DNA of 9,360 nt from Blastocatellia bacterium. Lineage in GTDB: Bacteria > Acidobacteriota > Blastocatellia > Pyrinomonadales > Pyrinomonadaceae. The stretch covers positions 1 through 9,360 of the forward strand of contig PSRF01000413.1 in assembly GCA_003175865.1 (NCBI GenBank), given 5' to 3'. Of the stretch, positions 1 through 6,769 are shown piece after piece. A program made the position numbers and the translations under genes. Position 1 is the stretch's first letter, and each line of letters begins with the position of its first letter. Below the pieces are notes generated by a model. The model had not been told where the DNA came from, did no database searches, and worked only from the letters and a program-made list of their open reading frames with translations.

Positions 1-1017
1 GCGTTGACGCCAAGCGAAGTGAATGTCGAAGTTGTCCGCAATGATCCAACTATGGATGAAATTGTTGGACCTAACCCGAAAGTCTTTAAGCTCGCTGACG
101 GATTCAAGTTTACCGAAGGTCCGATTTGGATCAATAAAGACGGAGGCTACCTGTTATTTAGCGATCCGAATGCAAACACGATCTATCGGTACACACCAAA
201 CGGCAATCAAGACGGAAGACTCGAACTGTTTCGCACACCGAGTGGATATTCAGGCGCAGACATCGCGGAGTATGGTCAACCTGGTTCAAACGGGCTCACG
301 CTCGATCCGCAAAGTCGCCTGACAATCAATCAACACGGCAACCATCGAATTGTCCGGGATGAGAGTAACGGAGAGCAAACAGTATTGGCAGATAGTTATC
401 AAGGAAAGCGGCTTAACAGTCCCAACGACCTCGTTTATCGATCAGACGGCACACTCTTTTTCACCGATCCGCCGTTTGGTTTTCCGAAGTTCTTCAATGA
501 TCCGCGTAAGCAATTGTCGTTCAGTGGTGTCTACTCGATTTACAAGGGCAAGTTGCAACTTGTGAGCAAAGATTTTACTGGACCAAACGGAATTGCTCTA
601 TCGCCGGATGAAAAATACCTTTATGTCGGTAACTGGCCACGTTCACTAACTGGTCAGGAGTTACGGAAAGAAGACGAACCGGTGAGTGAGATCGGCGATA
701 GACACAAGGCAATCATGCGTTACGACGTGCAGCCGGACGGGACACTGAAAAATGGAACGCTCTTCTTCGATTTCACGAATGCGCCAGGCGAAGATGGTAT
801 TGATGGAATTAAGGTCGATCAAAAGGGAAATCTGTATGTGTCTGGGCCTGGTGGTCTGTGGGTGATCTCACCTGAAGGCAAGCACCTCGGGACAATCATT
901 ACACCGAAGCATGCGCACAACTTTGCGTGGGGCGATCAGGATGGCAAGACACTTTATCTGTGTGCTCGGTCCGGGTTGTATCGGATACGACTCAACATCG
1001 CCGGCGTGCGACCTTGA
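1..1017 (+). CDS. SMP-30/gluconolactonase/LRE family protein, probably 5'-partial
   Basis: Likely lactonase of the SMP-30 family, hydrolysing a sugar lactone such as glucono-1,5-lactone with a bound divalent metal. The frame is open to the first base. A TTG at position 4 could serve as start, but the ribosome binding region and any signal peptide would lie outside the window, so I treat it as 5'-truncated. Numbering from that TTG, the expected family landmarks are all present: FTEGP (metal-ligand Glu at about residue 38), SNGLTLDP (about 95-102), SPND (Asn about 141), GPNGIALSPDEKYLYV (Asn about 195) and DGIDGIKVD (Asp about 267). These correspond to the Glu/Asn/Asn/Asp metal site known in human SMP-30. 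Blade-like repeats of the type DG-x-L-x-F/V-x-D recur, as expected of a six-bladed propeller. The kinase gene follows after 12 bases, suggesting co-transcription. Family assignment is firm; the substrate is inferred. Confidence 0.9.
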   Translation, partial: ALTPSEVNVEVVRNDPTMDEIVGPNPKVFKLADGFKFTEGPIWINKDGGYLLFSDPNANTIYRYTPNGNQDGRLELFRTPSGYSGADIAEYGQPGSNGLTLDPQSRLTINQHGNHRIVRDESNGEQTVLADSYQGKRLNSPNDLVYRSDGTLFFTDPPFGFPKFFNDPRKQLSFSGVYSIYKGKLQLVSKDFTGPNGIALSPDEKYLYVGNWPRSLTGQELRKEDEPVSEIGDRHKAIMRYDVQPDGTLKNGTLFFDFTNAPGEDGIDGIKVDQKGNLYVSGPGGLWVISPEGKHLGTIITPKHAHNFAWGDQDGKTLYLCARSGLYRIRLNIAGVRP

Positions 1018-1029
1018 AAAAATATTGTC

Positions 1030-1668
1030 ATGAAAACGGTTGATCTGGACCATGTAGCTGAAAGAATCATTGAGCAACGAAAGCGCACCTCGCGTGATCG
1101 CGGCTTGCTGGTCGGGATAAGCGGCATTGACGCGAGCGGCAAGGGTTACATCACTAAACAACTCGAGACTCGGATCGCTCAACATACAATCAATATTGCT
1201 AACATCAATGTAGATGGTTGGCTGAACCTGCCGCGTAAACGCTTTAGCAGCATCAATGCCGGAGAGCATTTTTACAACAACGCAATTAGGTTCGATGATT
1301 TCTTCACCGAACTACTGTTGCCGCTTCGCGATAACAAGTCCATCGACGTTGTTGTTTACTTTGCGGAAGAGAACGCAACGGAATACCAGAAACGCAATCA
1401 GCGGTTCGCAAACGTAAGTATCGCTTTGGTGGAAGGAATTTTCTTATTTAAGCGCGAATACCGTTTGCTGTTTGACCTGGCAATCTGGGTGGATTGTTCG
1501 TTTCGTACGGCACTAGCTCGTGCGATCAAAAGACAACAAGAGGGATTGCCACGAGCTGAGACAATACGGTCATATGAAACCATATACTTCCCTGCTCAAC
1601 GGCTCCACATGGACCGCGATCAACCTCGCAAATCTGTCGATCTAATCATAAATAACGATCAGGGCTGA
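1030..1668 (+). CDS. P-loop kinase of the uridine kinase (Udk-like) type
   Basis: A 212-residue nucleoside/nucleotide-kinase-fold protein. Walker A is GIDASGKG at residues 32-39, with the phosphate-binding Lys38. NVDGW at 60-64 matches the acidic D-x-W/F site that in uridine kinases lies near the acceptor hydroxyl. HFYNNAIRFDDFF at about 80-92 and LVEGIFLF (Walker B-like, about 136-143) match bacterial proteins usually annotated as uridine kinase. The end of the protein has an R-DQP-K motif followed by the VDLIINN strand. There is no uracil phosphoribosyltransferase or other added domain. The ATG lies 12 bases after the upstream lactonase gene with only an A-rich stretch and no clear SD sequence, so translation may be coupled. 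The true acceptor is not shown by the sequence. Pairing with a lactonase leaves open a sugar or sugar-acid substrate, but that is speculation. Confidence 0.82.
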   Translation: MKTVDLDHVAERIIEQRKRTSRDRGLLVGISGIDASGKGYITKQLETRIAQHTINIANINVDGWLNLPRKRFSSINAGEHFYNNAIRFDDFFTELLLPLRDNKSIDVVVYFAEENATEYQKRNQRFANVSIALVEGIFLFKREYRLLFDLAIWVDCSFRTALARAIKRQQEGLPRAETIRSYETIYFPAQRLHMDRDQPRKSVDLIINNDQG

Positions 1669-1740
1669 TTGAAGACCGAAAATCAGTTATTCGAAGCGCG
1701 CTCAGAGCCGATCCATTGAACTGTTGCTTTACGTCCGGCT

Positions 1741-1852
1741 CACTCCGTAGGAGTGGCATGTTTATAGCACCGTCTGTACGAGCATTGCACTCCTTTAGGA
1801 GTGCGAAGCCTCAATGCTCAGTGGCTATAAACATGACACCCCTGCCGGGGGG
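1741..1852. repeat. Compound palindromic element (REPIN-like), three hairpins inside nested inverted arms
   Basis: Outer inverted arms CATGTTTATAG (1757-1767) and CTATAAACATG (1825-1835) are exact complements, 11 of 11. Inner arms AGCATTG (1781-1787) and CAATGCT (1812-1818) are also exact. The centre is an 8-bp hairpin with a two-base loop, GCACTCCTTTAGGAGTGC (1787-1804). The flanks carry two related hairpins: CACTCC-gta-GGAGTG (1741-1755) and CCCC-tgcc-GGGG (1839-1850). All three hairpins fit the pattern CAC(T/C)CC-N3-4-GG(A/G)G. This architecture is typical of dispersed intergenic palindromic repeats. Whether it is repeated elsewhere in the genome cannot be seen from this window. Confidence 0.7.
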
Positions 1853-1957
1853 TTCAGCAATTTGATCACCTAAAAAGACCCGATCGACTTCCCTATCGAG
1901 CAGTAGTGGCATAAATCGAGTGTAAGGATTCGCATGCTTCTACGACGAATAGGCATT

Positions 1958-1995
1958 GAGGTAATCGACGCCGTAAAGGAAATTGCGTCGACCTC
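1958..1995 (+). other. Bulged hairpin in the DM13 gene leader
   Basis: TCGACGC (1965-1971) pairs perfectly with GCGTCGA (1985-1991) across a 13-base loop. The stem extends outward as GAGG (1958-1961) with CCTC (1992-1995), leaving TAA as a bulge. That is 11 base pairs in all. Function is unknown. It lies about 90 bases before the DM13 start codon and 5 bases before the next hairpin. Confidence 0.5.
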
Positions 1996-2000
1996 GTTAA

Positions 2001-2043
2001 AGCACCCTAGCAGATTCATGAATCTGTCGGCTGGAGGTGTGCT
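2001..2043 (+). other. Hairpin with perfect 16-base palindrome before the DM13 gene
   Basis: The core CAGATTCATGAATCTG (2011-2026) is a perfect 16-base palindrome. Outer bases AGCAC/CCT (2001-2008) pair with AGG/GTGCT (2035-2043) leaving a single T bulge at 2038. It could be an operator for a dimeric regulator, an RNA leader structure, or a copy of a dispersed palindromic repeat; the sequence does not decide between these. It ends 24 bases before the AGGAG ribosome binding site of the DM13 gene. Confidence 0.5.
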
Positions 2044-2067
2044 CACTAAAGATAACTAGTCGTTGAG

Positions 2068-2072
2068 AGGAG
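2068..2072 (+). promoter_or_regulatory. Ribosome binding site of the DM13 gene
   Basis: AGGAG, nine bases before the ATG at 2082. It supports that start over any in-frame alternative. Confidence 0.7.
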
Positions 2073-2081
2073 ATCTTAATC

Positions 2082-2576
2082 ATGTCAAAGAAGTCGGTGT
2101 TGTTAGTCGTCGTAGCGGTTCTTGGAATCGGTGCCTGGTACGCGTTCCGCCCGGAGCGGCTATTTATTAATCAGAAGGTCAACGAACAGTTTCCGACTGC
2201 TTCGGCGGCAAGCAACAAACTCGCGAAGGGTCAGTTTCATAGCGGCGCGCACGAAACAAAAGGCACGGCCGAAGTGTTTCAGTTCGCGGATGGAAAGAAG
2301 ACCCTCCGTCTAACAAATTTCGCAACGTCAAATGGCCCAGATGTACACGTCTATCTCGTTGCAGCCAATGACGCGACGGACAACGACAGTGTGACCAAGG
2401 CAGGCTTTGTCGACATTGGTTCTCTTAAGGGAAATATCGGCGATCAGAATTACGATCTCCCAGCAAATACTGATCTGGCGAAGTACCGCTCGGTGACTAT
2501 CTGGTGCAAACGCTTCAGCGTCAATTTCGGCACTGCACCGTTGATGGATGATTCAATGCAATCGATGAACAGGTAG
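2082..2576 (+). CDS. Membrane-anchored DM13 domain protein
   Basis: A 164-residue protein with a short cationic N-terminus (MSKK) and a hydrophobic segment at about residues 5-22. This is best read as an uncleaved N-terminal membrane anchor facing the periplasm or outside. The DM13 domain covers about residues 47-158: it opens with KGQFHSG and GTAEVF, continues with LRLTNF, GPDVHVYLV, GFVDIGSLKGNIGDQNYDL and YRSVTIWCKRFSVNFGTAPL. The single Cys142 in IWCKRF is the conserved cysteine of the family and has been proposed to take part in electron transfer; the biochemical role of DM13 is not well established. The start is supported by AGGAG at 2068-2072. The glucosidase gene follows after 15 bases, so the two may form one transcript. 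Family assignment is secure; function is not. Confidence 0.88.
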   Translation: MSKKSVLLVVVAVLGIGAWYAFRPERLFINQKVNEQFPTASAASNKLAKGQFHSGAHETKGTAEVFQFADGKKTLRLTNFATSNGPDVHVYLVAANDATDNDSVTKAGFVDIGSLKGNIGDQNYDLPANTDLAKYRSVTIWCKRFSVNFGTAPLMDDSMQSMNR

Positions 2577-2591
2577 TCTCAGTACGTAGAA

Positions 2592-5270
2592 GTGAAATTA
2601 CCCATGGAAACAGACACTAACAAAAAGCGGAAACAAACCGCTGAACACGCACGATTAGAGGAAGCTCGCAATCGGACCAGGCATTGGAAGCGGTGGGGGC
2701 CTTATCTCAGTGAACGCGCCTGGGGCACTGTACGTGAAGACTATAGTGCCTCAGGTTCAGCCTGGAACTACTTTCCGCACGACCAAGCACGGTCACGAGC
2801 TTACCGTTGGAACGAGGACGGCATTGCAGGAATTTCTGATCGCCATCAGCTGATATGTTTCGCCCTCGCTCTTTGGAATGAGCGCGATCCAATTTTGAAG
2901 GAACGACTCTTCGGCTTGACTGGCAGCGAGGGTAATCATGGTGAGGATGTCAAAGAGTACTACTTTTATCTCGATTCAACGCCAACTCACTCGTACATGA
3001 AGTATCTGTACAAATATCCGCAGGGAGAGTTTCCTTACGAAAAGTTGGTTGAGGCAAATCGGCAACGTGGAAAACTCGAGTCCGAGTTTGAACTAGTCGA
3101 GACAAGTATCTTTGATGACGATCGCTACTTCGATGTCTTGGTTGAGTATGCGAAGGCTGATGTTGAAGACATACTTATCAAGATCACCGCCACTAATCGC
3201 GGACCAGAGGAGGCGTCGCTCAATCTATTGCCAACAGTCTGGTTTAGAAACACATGGTCCTGGAATCAAAACGGAAGTACAAAACCCAACCTACGCCAGA
3301 TTGAGGAAGGTGTAGTTGAACTCGAAGTTAGTGACTTGGGCCAACGGTGGCTTTGTTGTGATGGCACACCTGAGTTGCTCTTCACCGAGAACGATACCAA
3401 CACCCAACGTCTCTTTAATTCTACTAATGGTTCGTCCTACGTGAAGGACGGCATAAATGATTACATCGTTCATGGAAATACTCAGGCAGTTAATCCCGGC
3501 AAAACTGGAACCAAAGCCGCTGCCAATTACAAGTTAACTATTCCGGCGGGCCAGACTGTCACCGTCCGTCTGCGATTGACGAATCAGAACTTTAAGAAGC
3601 GTGACGTTGCCTTTGCTGGGTTTGACAAAACTTTCAATTCTCGAATTCACGAAGCTAATGAGTTTTACCAAACTGTTATTCCTAAACACCTCTCTGATGA
3701 CGCTCAACTAGTAATGCGGCAAGCCTTCGCCGGTATGCTTTGGTCCAAGCAGTTCTATCACTATGTCATTGAACAATGGCTCGACGGTGATCCAGGAACT
3801 CCCAAACCACCCACGGAACGTATGGAAGGGCGAAACCACGAATGGAAACACCTGTACAACGCAGACGTCATCTCAATGCCGGATAAATGGGAATATCCAT
3901 GGTATGCGGCGTGGGATCTCGCGTTTCATTGTGTTCCGTTGGCGTTAGTGGATTCAGAGTTCGCTAAAGAGCAACTCCTATTGATGCTGCGTGAGTGGTA
4001 CATGCATCCTAACGGTCAATTGCCAGCTTATGAGTGGTCCTTCAGTGATGTGAATCCACCAGTTCAGGCCTGGGCAACGTGGCGCGTTTATAAAATTGAT
4101 AAGAAGCTTCATGGAGTCGGGGACACGCTGTTTCTGAAGCGCGTGTTCCACAAACTCCTGTTGAACTTCACCTGGTGGGTCAATCGAAAAGATGCGGATG
4201 GGATGAATATCTTCCAGGGTGGTTTCCTTGGTCTCGACAACATCGGTGTCTTTGATCGCAGCGCGCCACTACCAACCGGTGGACACATTGCTCAATCTGA
4301 TGGAACTAGCTGGATGGCAATGTACGCGCTCAATCTATTAGCAATCGCCATGGAATTGGCGAAAGAAGAGCCGTGTTATGAAGATGTCGCGAGCAAATTC
4401 TGGGAACACTTTCTCTACATTGCGCGGGCAATGAATAATCGTGGCGACGATGAAATCAGACTGTGGGACGACCAGGACGGGTTCTTCTACGACGTGCTTC
4501 ATCTCTCTCAAGGCAGGCCATTCCCACTGAAGGTTCGCTCGATGGTCGGTTTGATTCCATTGTTCGCTGTCGAGACTCTGGAACCAGAGCTGCTGGACCG
4601 CTTACCTGGTTTCAAACGACGCATGGAATGGTTTATTAGCAATCGACCTGATCTGACACAGAATGTTGCCTGCATGCGCACCCCTGGACACGCCGAGCGC
4701 CGGTTACTCTCAACAGTGACTCAGGATCAACTGCGTAGCGTATTGCGATTGATGCTCGACGAGAAAGAGTTTCTGTCACCCTTCGGCATCAGAGCTGTCT
4801 CACGTTTCCACAAAGAGAATCCCTACGTCCTTCAGATTAATGGCACGACACACCGTGTAGATTATGAGCCTGGTGAATCCAGCACCGGATTATTTGGTGG
4901 CAATTCAAACTGGCGTGGACCTATCTGGTTTCCTCTAAATTATCTCCTAGTCGAATCGCTGCAAAGGTTTCATCACTATTTTGGCGAAGACTTCAAAGTG
5001 GAGTGCCCGGTTGGTTCGGGTGAGATGTTGACTCTCTGGGAAGTAGCAGGAGAAATCTCGAAACGACTGTCGCGAATATTCTTGAAAGACACGGAACAGA
5101 GACGTCCTGTTTTCGGCGATGTAGAAAAGTTTCAGTCGGATCCTAATTGGCGCGACTTGATTCCCTTCCATGAATACTTCCACGGTGACAATGGATCAGG
5201 TATCGGTGCCAGTCATCAAACCGGATGGACCGGTCTGGTGGCGAAGTTGTTGCAACAAACCGGCGAGTAA
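2592..5270 (+). CDS. Large glucosidase, MGH1-like/GH63-type glycoside hydrolase
   Basis: An 892-residue, mostly conserved protein of the MGH1-like (GH63-related) type, with no signal peptide, so probably cytoplasmic. The N-terminal part carries [41 protein letters not shown] and [36 protein letters not shown] (about residues 29-145), typical of this subfamily. A beta-sandwich-like region with [14 protein letters not shown] follows, then an (alpha/alpha)6 catalytic region from about residue 360 to the end. By analogy with GH63 enzymes, the Asp of GLDN (Asp549) is a candidate general acid and the Glu of HEYFHGD (Glu861, 31 residues from the end) a candidate base. NWRGPIW at 773-779 is the GH63/GH37-type signature. 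The GTG at 2592 gives the longest frame. The ATG at 2604 is equally possible, and neither has a strong SD site. The substrate (alpha-glucoside or glucosyl-glycerate-like) is unknown. Confidence 0.88.
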   Translation: MKLPMETDTNKKRKQTAEHARLEEARNRTRHWKRWGPYLSERAWGTVREDYSASGSAWNYFPHDQARSRAYRWNEDGIAGISDRHQLICFALALWNERDPILKERLFGLTGSEGNHGEDVKEYYFYLDSTPTHSYMKYLYKYPQGEFPYEKLVEANRQRGKLESEFELVETSIFDDDRYFDVLVEYAKADVEDILIKITATNRGPEEASLNLLPTVWFRNTWSWNQNGSTKPNLRQIEEGVVELEVSDLGQRWLCCDGTPELLFTENDTNTQRLFNSTNGSSYVKDGINDYIVHGNTQAVNPGKTGTKAAANYKLTIPAGQTVTVRLRLTNQNFKKRDVAFAGFDKTFNSRIHEANEFYQTVIPKHLSDDAQLVMRQAFAGMLWSKQFYHYVIEQWLDGDPGTPKPPTERMEGRNHEWKHLYNADVISMPDKWEYPWYAAWDLAFHCVPLALVDSEFAKEQLLLMLREWYMHPNGQLPAYEWSFSDVNPPVQAWATWRVYKIDKKLHGVGDTLFLKRVFHKLLLNFTWWVNRKDADGMNIFQGGFLGLDNIGVFDRSAPLPTGGHIAQSDGTSWMAMYALNLLAIAMELAKEEPCYEDVASKFWEHFLYIARAMNNRGDDEIRLWDDQDGFFYDVLHLSQGRPFPLKVRSMVGLIPLFAVETLEPELLDRLPGFKRRMEWFISNRPDLTQNVACMRTPGHAERRLLSTVTQDQLRSVLRLMLDEKEFLSPFGIRAVSRFHKENPYVLQINGTTHRVDYEPGESSTGLFGGNSNWRGPIWFPLNYLLVESLQRFHHYFGEDFKVECPVGSGEMLTLWEVAGEISKRLSRIFLKDTEQRRPVFGDVEKFQSDPNWRDLIPFHEYFHGDNGSGIGASHQTGWTGLVAKLLQQTGE

Positions 5271-5389
5271 GCAACGAACGGTAAGGCAAAACCCACCCGT
5301 GTGGGGATAGTTCAATCGCTCTCTATAGGCAGTAGTTCGTCCCGTTGAGCAAATCCCCGCAAAGCGAAAGCTGTGAAAATAATCTGGAC

Positions 5390-5436
5390 ACCACCTGCTT
5401 CAGCAGTGTGGAGCTTCAACTTCTCGCTACAACACG
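5390..5436 (+). repeat. REP-like hairpin repeat, copy A
   Basis: This copy begins ACCACCTGCTTCAGCAG and ends ACAACACG. The stem is CCAC-CTGCT / AGCAG-(T bulge)-GTGG with a TC loop (5391-5411), followed by a conserved GAGCTTCAACTTCTCGC tail. It is direct to copy B, with shared ACAACACG ends, and inverted to copies C and D. Confidence 0.8.
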
Positions 5437-5453
5437 CAGCCTGAAACGAACAG

Positions 5454-5504
5454 AGATACCACCTGCTTCAGCAGCGTGGAGTCTCAACTTCTCGCCACAA
5501 CACG
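5454..5504 (+). repeat. REP-like hairpin repeat, copy B
   Basis: Starts AGATACCACCTGCTTCAG and has the same hairpin as copy A, with C instead of T as the bulged base. The tail is GAGTCTCAACTTCTCGCC and then ACAACACG. It faces copy C, so B and C could fold into one stem of about 40 bp around a 46-base loop. Confidence 0.8.
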
Positions 5505-5550
5505 AAAGGAAACCCGCTAGCGGTCCAGACGTTACTTGTGCCGTTGGTAA

Positions 5551-5594
5551 GAGCGAGAAGTTGAAGCTCCACGCTGCTGAAGCAGGTGGTATCT
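5551..5594 (-). repeat. REP-like hairpin repeat, copy C (inverted)
   Basis: Read on the minus strand it is AGATACCACCTGCTTCAG, then the CAGCGTGG arm and the GAGCTTCAACTTCTCGC tail. This is near-identical to copy B: over the shared segment differences are confined to the tail. Confidence 0.8.
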
Positions 5595-5614
5595 GCGAGT
5601 ACAGCTACCAGGTC

Positions 5615-5659
5615 GTAGCGAGAACTTGAACCTCCACGCTGCTTAAGCAGGTGGTATCT
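5615..5659 (-). repeat. REP-like hairpin repeat, copy D (inverted)
   Basis: Read on the minus strand it is AGATACCACCTGCTTAAG, with the same stem; the loop base C is A here, which makes CTGCTTAAGCAG a perfect palindrome. The tail has GAGGTTCAAGTTCTCGC. The changes fall in the loop and tail, not in the stem. Confidence 0.8.
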
Positions 5660-5765
5660 ATCTATTTCACGGTGTCGCGATTTTTGAATTCGCTTTGTAA
5701 GGATCTACGCCTCACCTGCGACTCATGATTGTTTTGGCGAATCATTTAGAAGGAAACCTGAGCAC

Positions 5766-6740
5766 ATGGTCGCAAGTTCAAAAAAGATAAGGCGGTTTCG
5801 CCCGAGAACTACAACCGATCAGACAACCGAACGGTGGGCGGTGATTCTTGCCGGTGGTGATGGCACACGTTTGCAATCTATGACTCGAGCGATCACCGGC
5901 GACAATCGACCAAAACAATTTGTGCCTTTAATTGGAGGCAGCACGCTACTCGATCAAACGAGATCACGCGTTGCGTTGTCAGTCTCGCCGAGTCGCACGA
6001 TGTTCGTTTTCACCCAAAAGCATCGCCGGTTTTATGAATCGCTCACACAGTCAGTTTCGTCAGATTTGATTCTTGAGCAACCTGAGAACAAAGGTACCGC
6101 GCCGGCCATTCTCTACGCTCTAATGCGCGTTGCAACCAAGTCACCTGGCGCTCTCGTCGCGCTGTTTCCGTCAGACCATTATTTCGCTGACGACGAAGAA
6201 TTCATGTCACACGTCGAAAGCGCGTTCTACGCAGTCAACTCAGCGCGTACAGACGTAGTGCTATTAGGGATCACACCAACCGGACCGGAAACCGAATACG
6301 GATGGATCGAGCCTCAGCGCTCGATACTTGCAGGCGCAACAGGTTCGATAACCAAAGTCTGTCGATTCTGGGAGAAGCCTGATTCGAAGCTTGCAAAAAC
6401 GCTGCTGGAACGTGGTTGCCTATGGAACAGTTTCGTAATCGTCGGTCATGTCAGTGCTCTACTGAAGATGACCAGCAGCGCCTTGCCGCACATGTATTCA
6501 CAATTTTCAAAGATTAGTCACACCTTCGAAACCCCGAACGAACAACGCGCCAAGCGTCTTGTCTATTCGGCGATTCAAGACAGCGACTTCTCACATGAAG
6601 TGTTGGCGAAGCGTCCAGACGATTTAACAGTCTTAAGAGTGGGCGATGTTGGTTGGAGCGATCTCGGAGAACCAACGCGCGTCTTATCTACGCTCGCCCG
6701 CATCGGCATTCAATCACAGCTAGCGATGTCAGCTAGCTGA
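5766..6740 (+). CDS. Mannose-1-phosphate guanylyltransferase-like nucleotidyltransferase
   Basis: A 324-residue sugar-phosphate nucleotidyltransferase that probably makes GDP-mannose from GTP and mannose-1-phosphate in the cytoplasm. Motifs in order: LAGGDGTRL at 28-36 (nucleotide/pyrophosphate loop), RPKQF at 48-52, LEQPENKGTAPAI at about 100-112, FPSDH at 134-138 (metal-binding Asp137), TEYGWIE at 176-182, FWEKP at 201-205 and LWNSF at 219-223. RPKQF, EYGWI, FWEKP and WNSF together favour the GDP-mannose branch over glucose-1-phosphate enzymes. It is a stand-alone catalytic domain, shorter than two-domain ManC proteins that carry a C-terminal isomerase cupin. The first 20 or so residues are basic, Thr/Arg-rich and outside the fold. 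An AAGGA at 5750-5754 supports the ATG. The dehydrogenase gene follows after 29 bases, probably in the same operon. UDP-sugar activity cannot be excluded. Confidence 0.85.
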   Translation: MVASSKKIRRFRPRTTTDQTTERWAVILAGGDGTRLQSMTRAITGDNRPKQFVPLIGGSTLLDQTRSRVALSVSPSRTMFVFTQKHRRFYESLTQSVSSDLILEQPENKGTAPAILYALMRVATKSPGALVALFPSDHYFADDEEFMSHVESAFYAVNSARTDVVLLGITPTGPETEYGWIEPQRSILAGATGSITKVCRFWEKPDSKLAKTLLERGCLWNSFVIVGHVSALLKMTSSALPHMYSQFSKISHTFETPNEQRAKRLVYSAIQDSDFSHEVLAKRPDDLTVLRVGDVGWSDLGEPTRVLSTLARIGIQSQLAMSAS

Positions 6741-6758
6741 GCGGCGGCACCTAAATTC

Positions 6759-6765
6759 AAAGGAG
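6759..6765 (+). promoter_or_regulatory. Strong ribosome binding site of the dehydrogenase gene
   Basis: AAAGGAG, four bases before the ATG at 6770. It is the best SD match in the window and fixes this start. Confidence 0.75.
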
Positions 6766-6769
6766 CATC

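Larger units (their letters stand above)
1669..2081. other. Gene-free, palindrome-rich gap of 413 bases
   Basis: No credible reading frame was found here on either strand. The first 70 bases hold no recognisable terminator with a T-run. The middle holds a compound palindrome (1741-1852), and the last third holds two stacked hairpins (1958-2043) directly before the DM13 gene's ribosome binding site. About 100 bases between them (1853-1957) show nothing I can name. Confidence 0.7.
5271..5765. other. Gene-free gap of 495 bases with REP-like repeats
   Basis: This gap holds four copies of one hairpin repeat between 5390 and 5659. Before them there is only a weak hairpin, CCCAC-ccgt-GGGTG-type (CCCAC 5292-5296, GTGGG 5301-5305), with no T-run. 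From 5660 to 5747 I see nothing nameable, and the ribosome binding site of the next gene follows. A 94-codon frame crossing the repeats (5345-5629) is not believed, because its sequence is made by the repeats. Confidence 0.7.

Noticed and set aside
868..1269. A 133-codon reading frame on the - strand
   Set aside because: It is antisense to the end of the lactonase gene and the start of the kinase gene, both of which carry clear family motifs.
1741..1852. Intrinsic terminator of the kinase gene
   Set aside because: The structure is nested and far from the stop codon, and no T-run follows any of the stems.
5292..5305. Terminator after the glucosidase gene
   Set aside because: Only a 5-bp stem with no following T-run.
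5345..5629. A 94-codon TTG-started reading frame on the + strand
   Set aside because: It is composed of the REP-like repeats in both orientations, has no ribosome binding site and resembles no protein family.
5390..5659. CRISPR array
   Set aside because: The repeats are in both orientations, are themselves hairpins with bulges, and have irregular spacers of 17, 46 and 20 bases; no cas gene is present.
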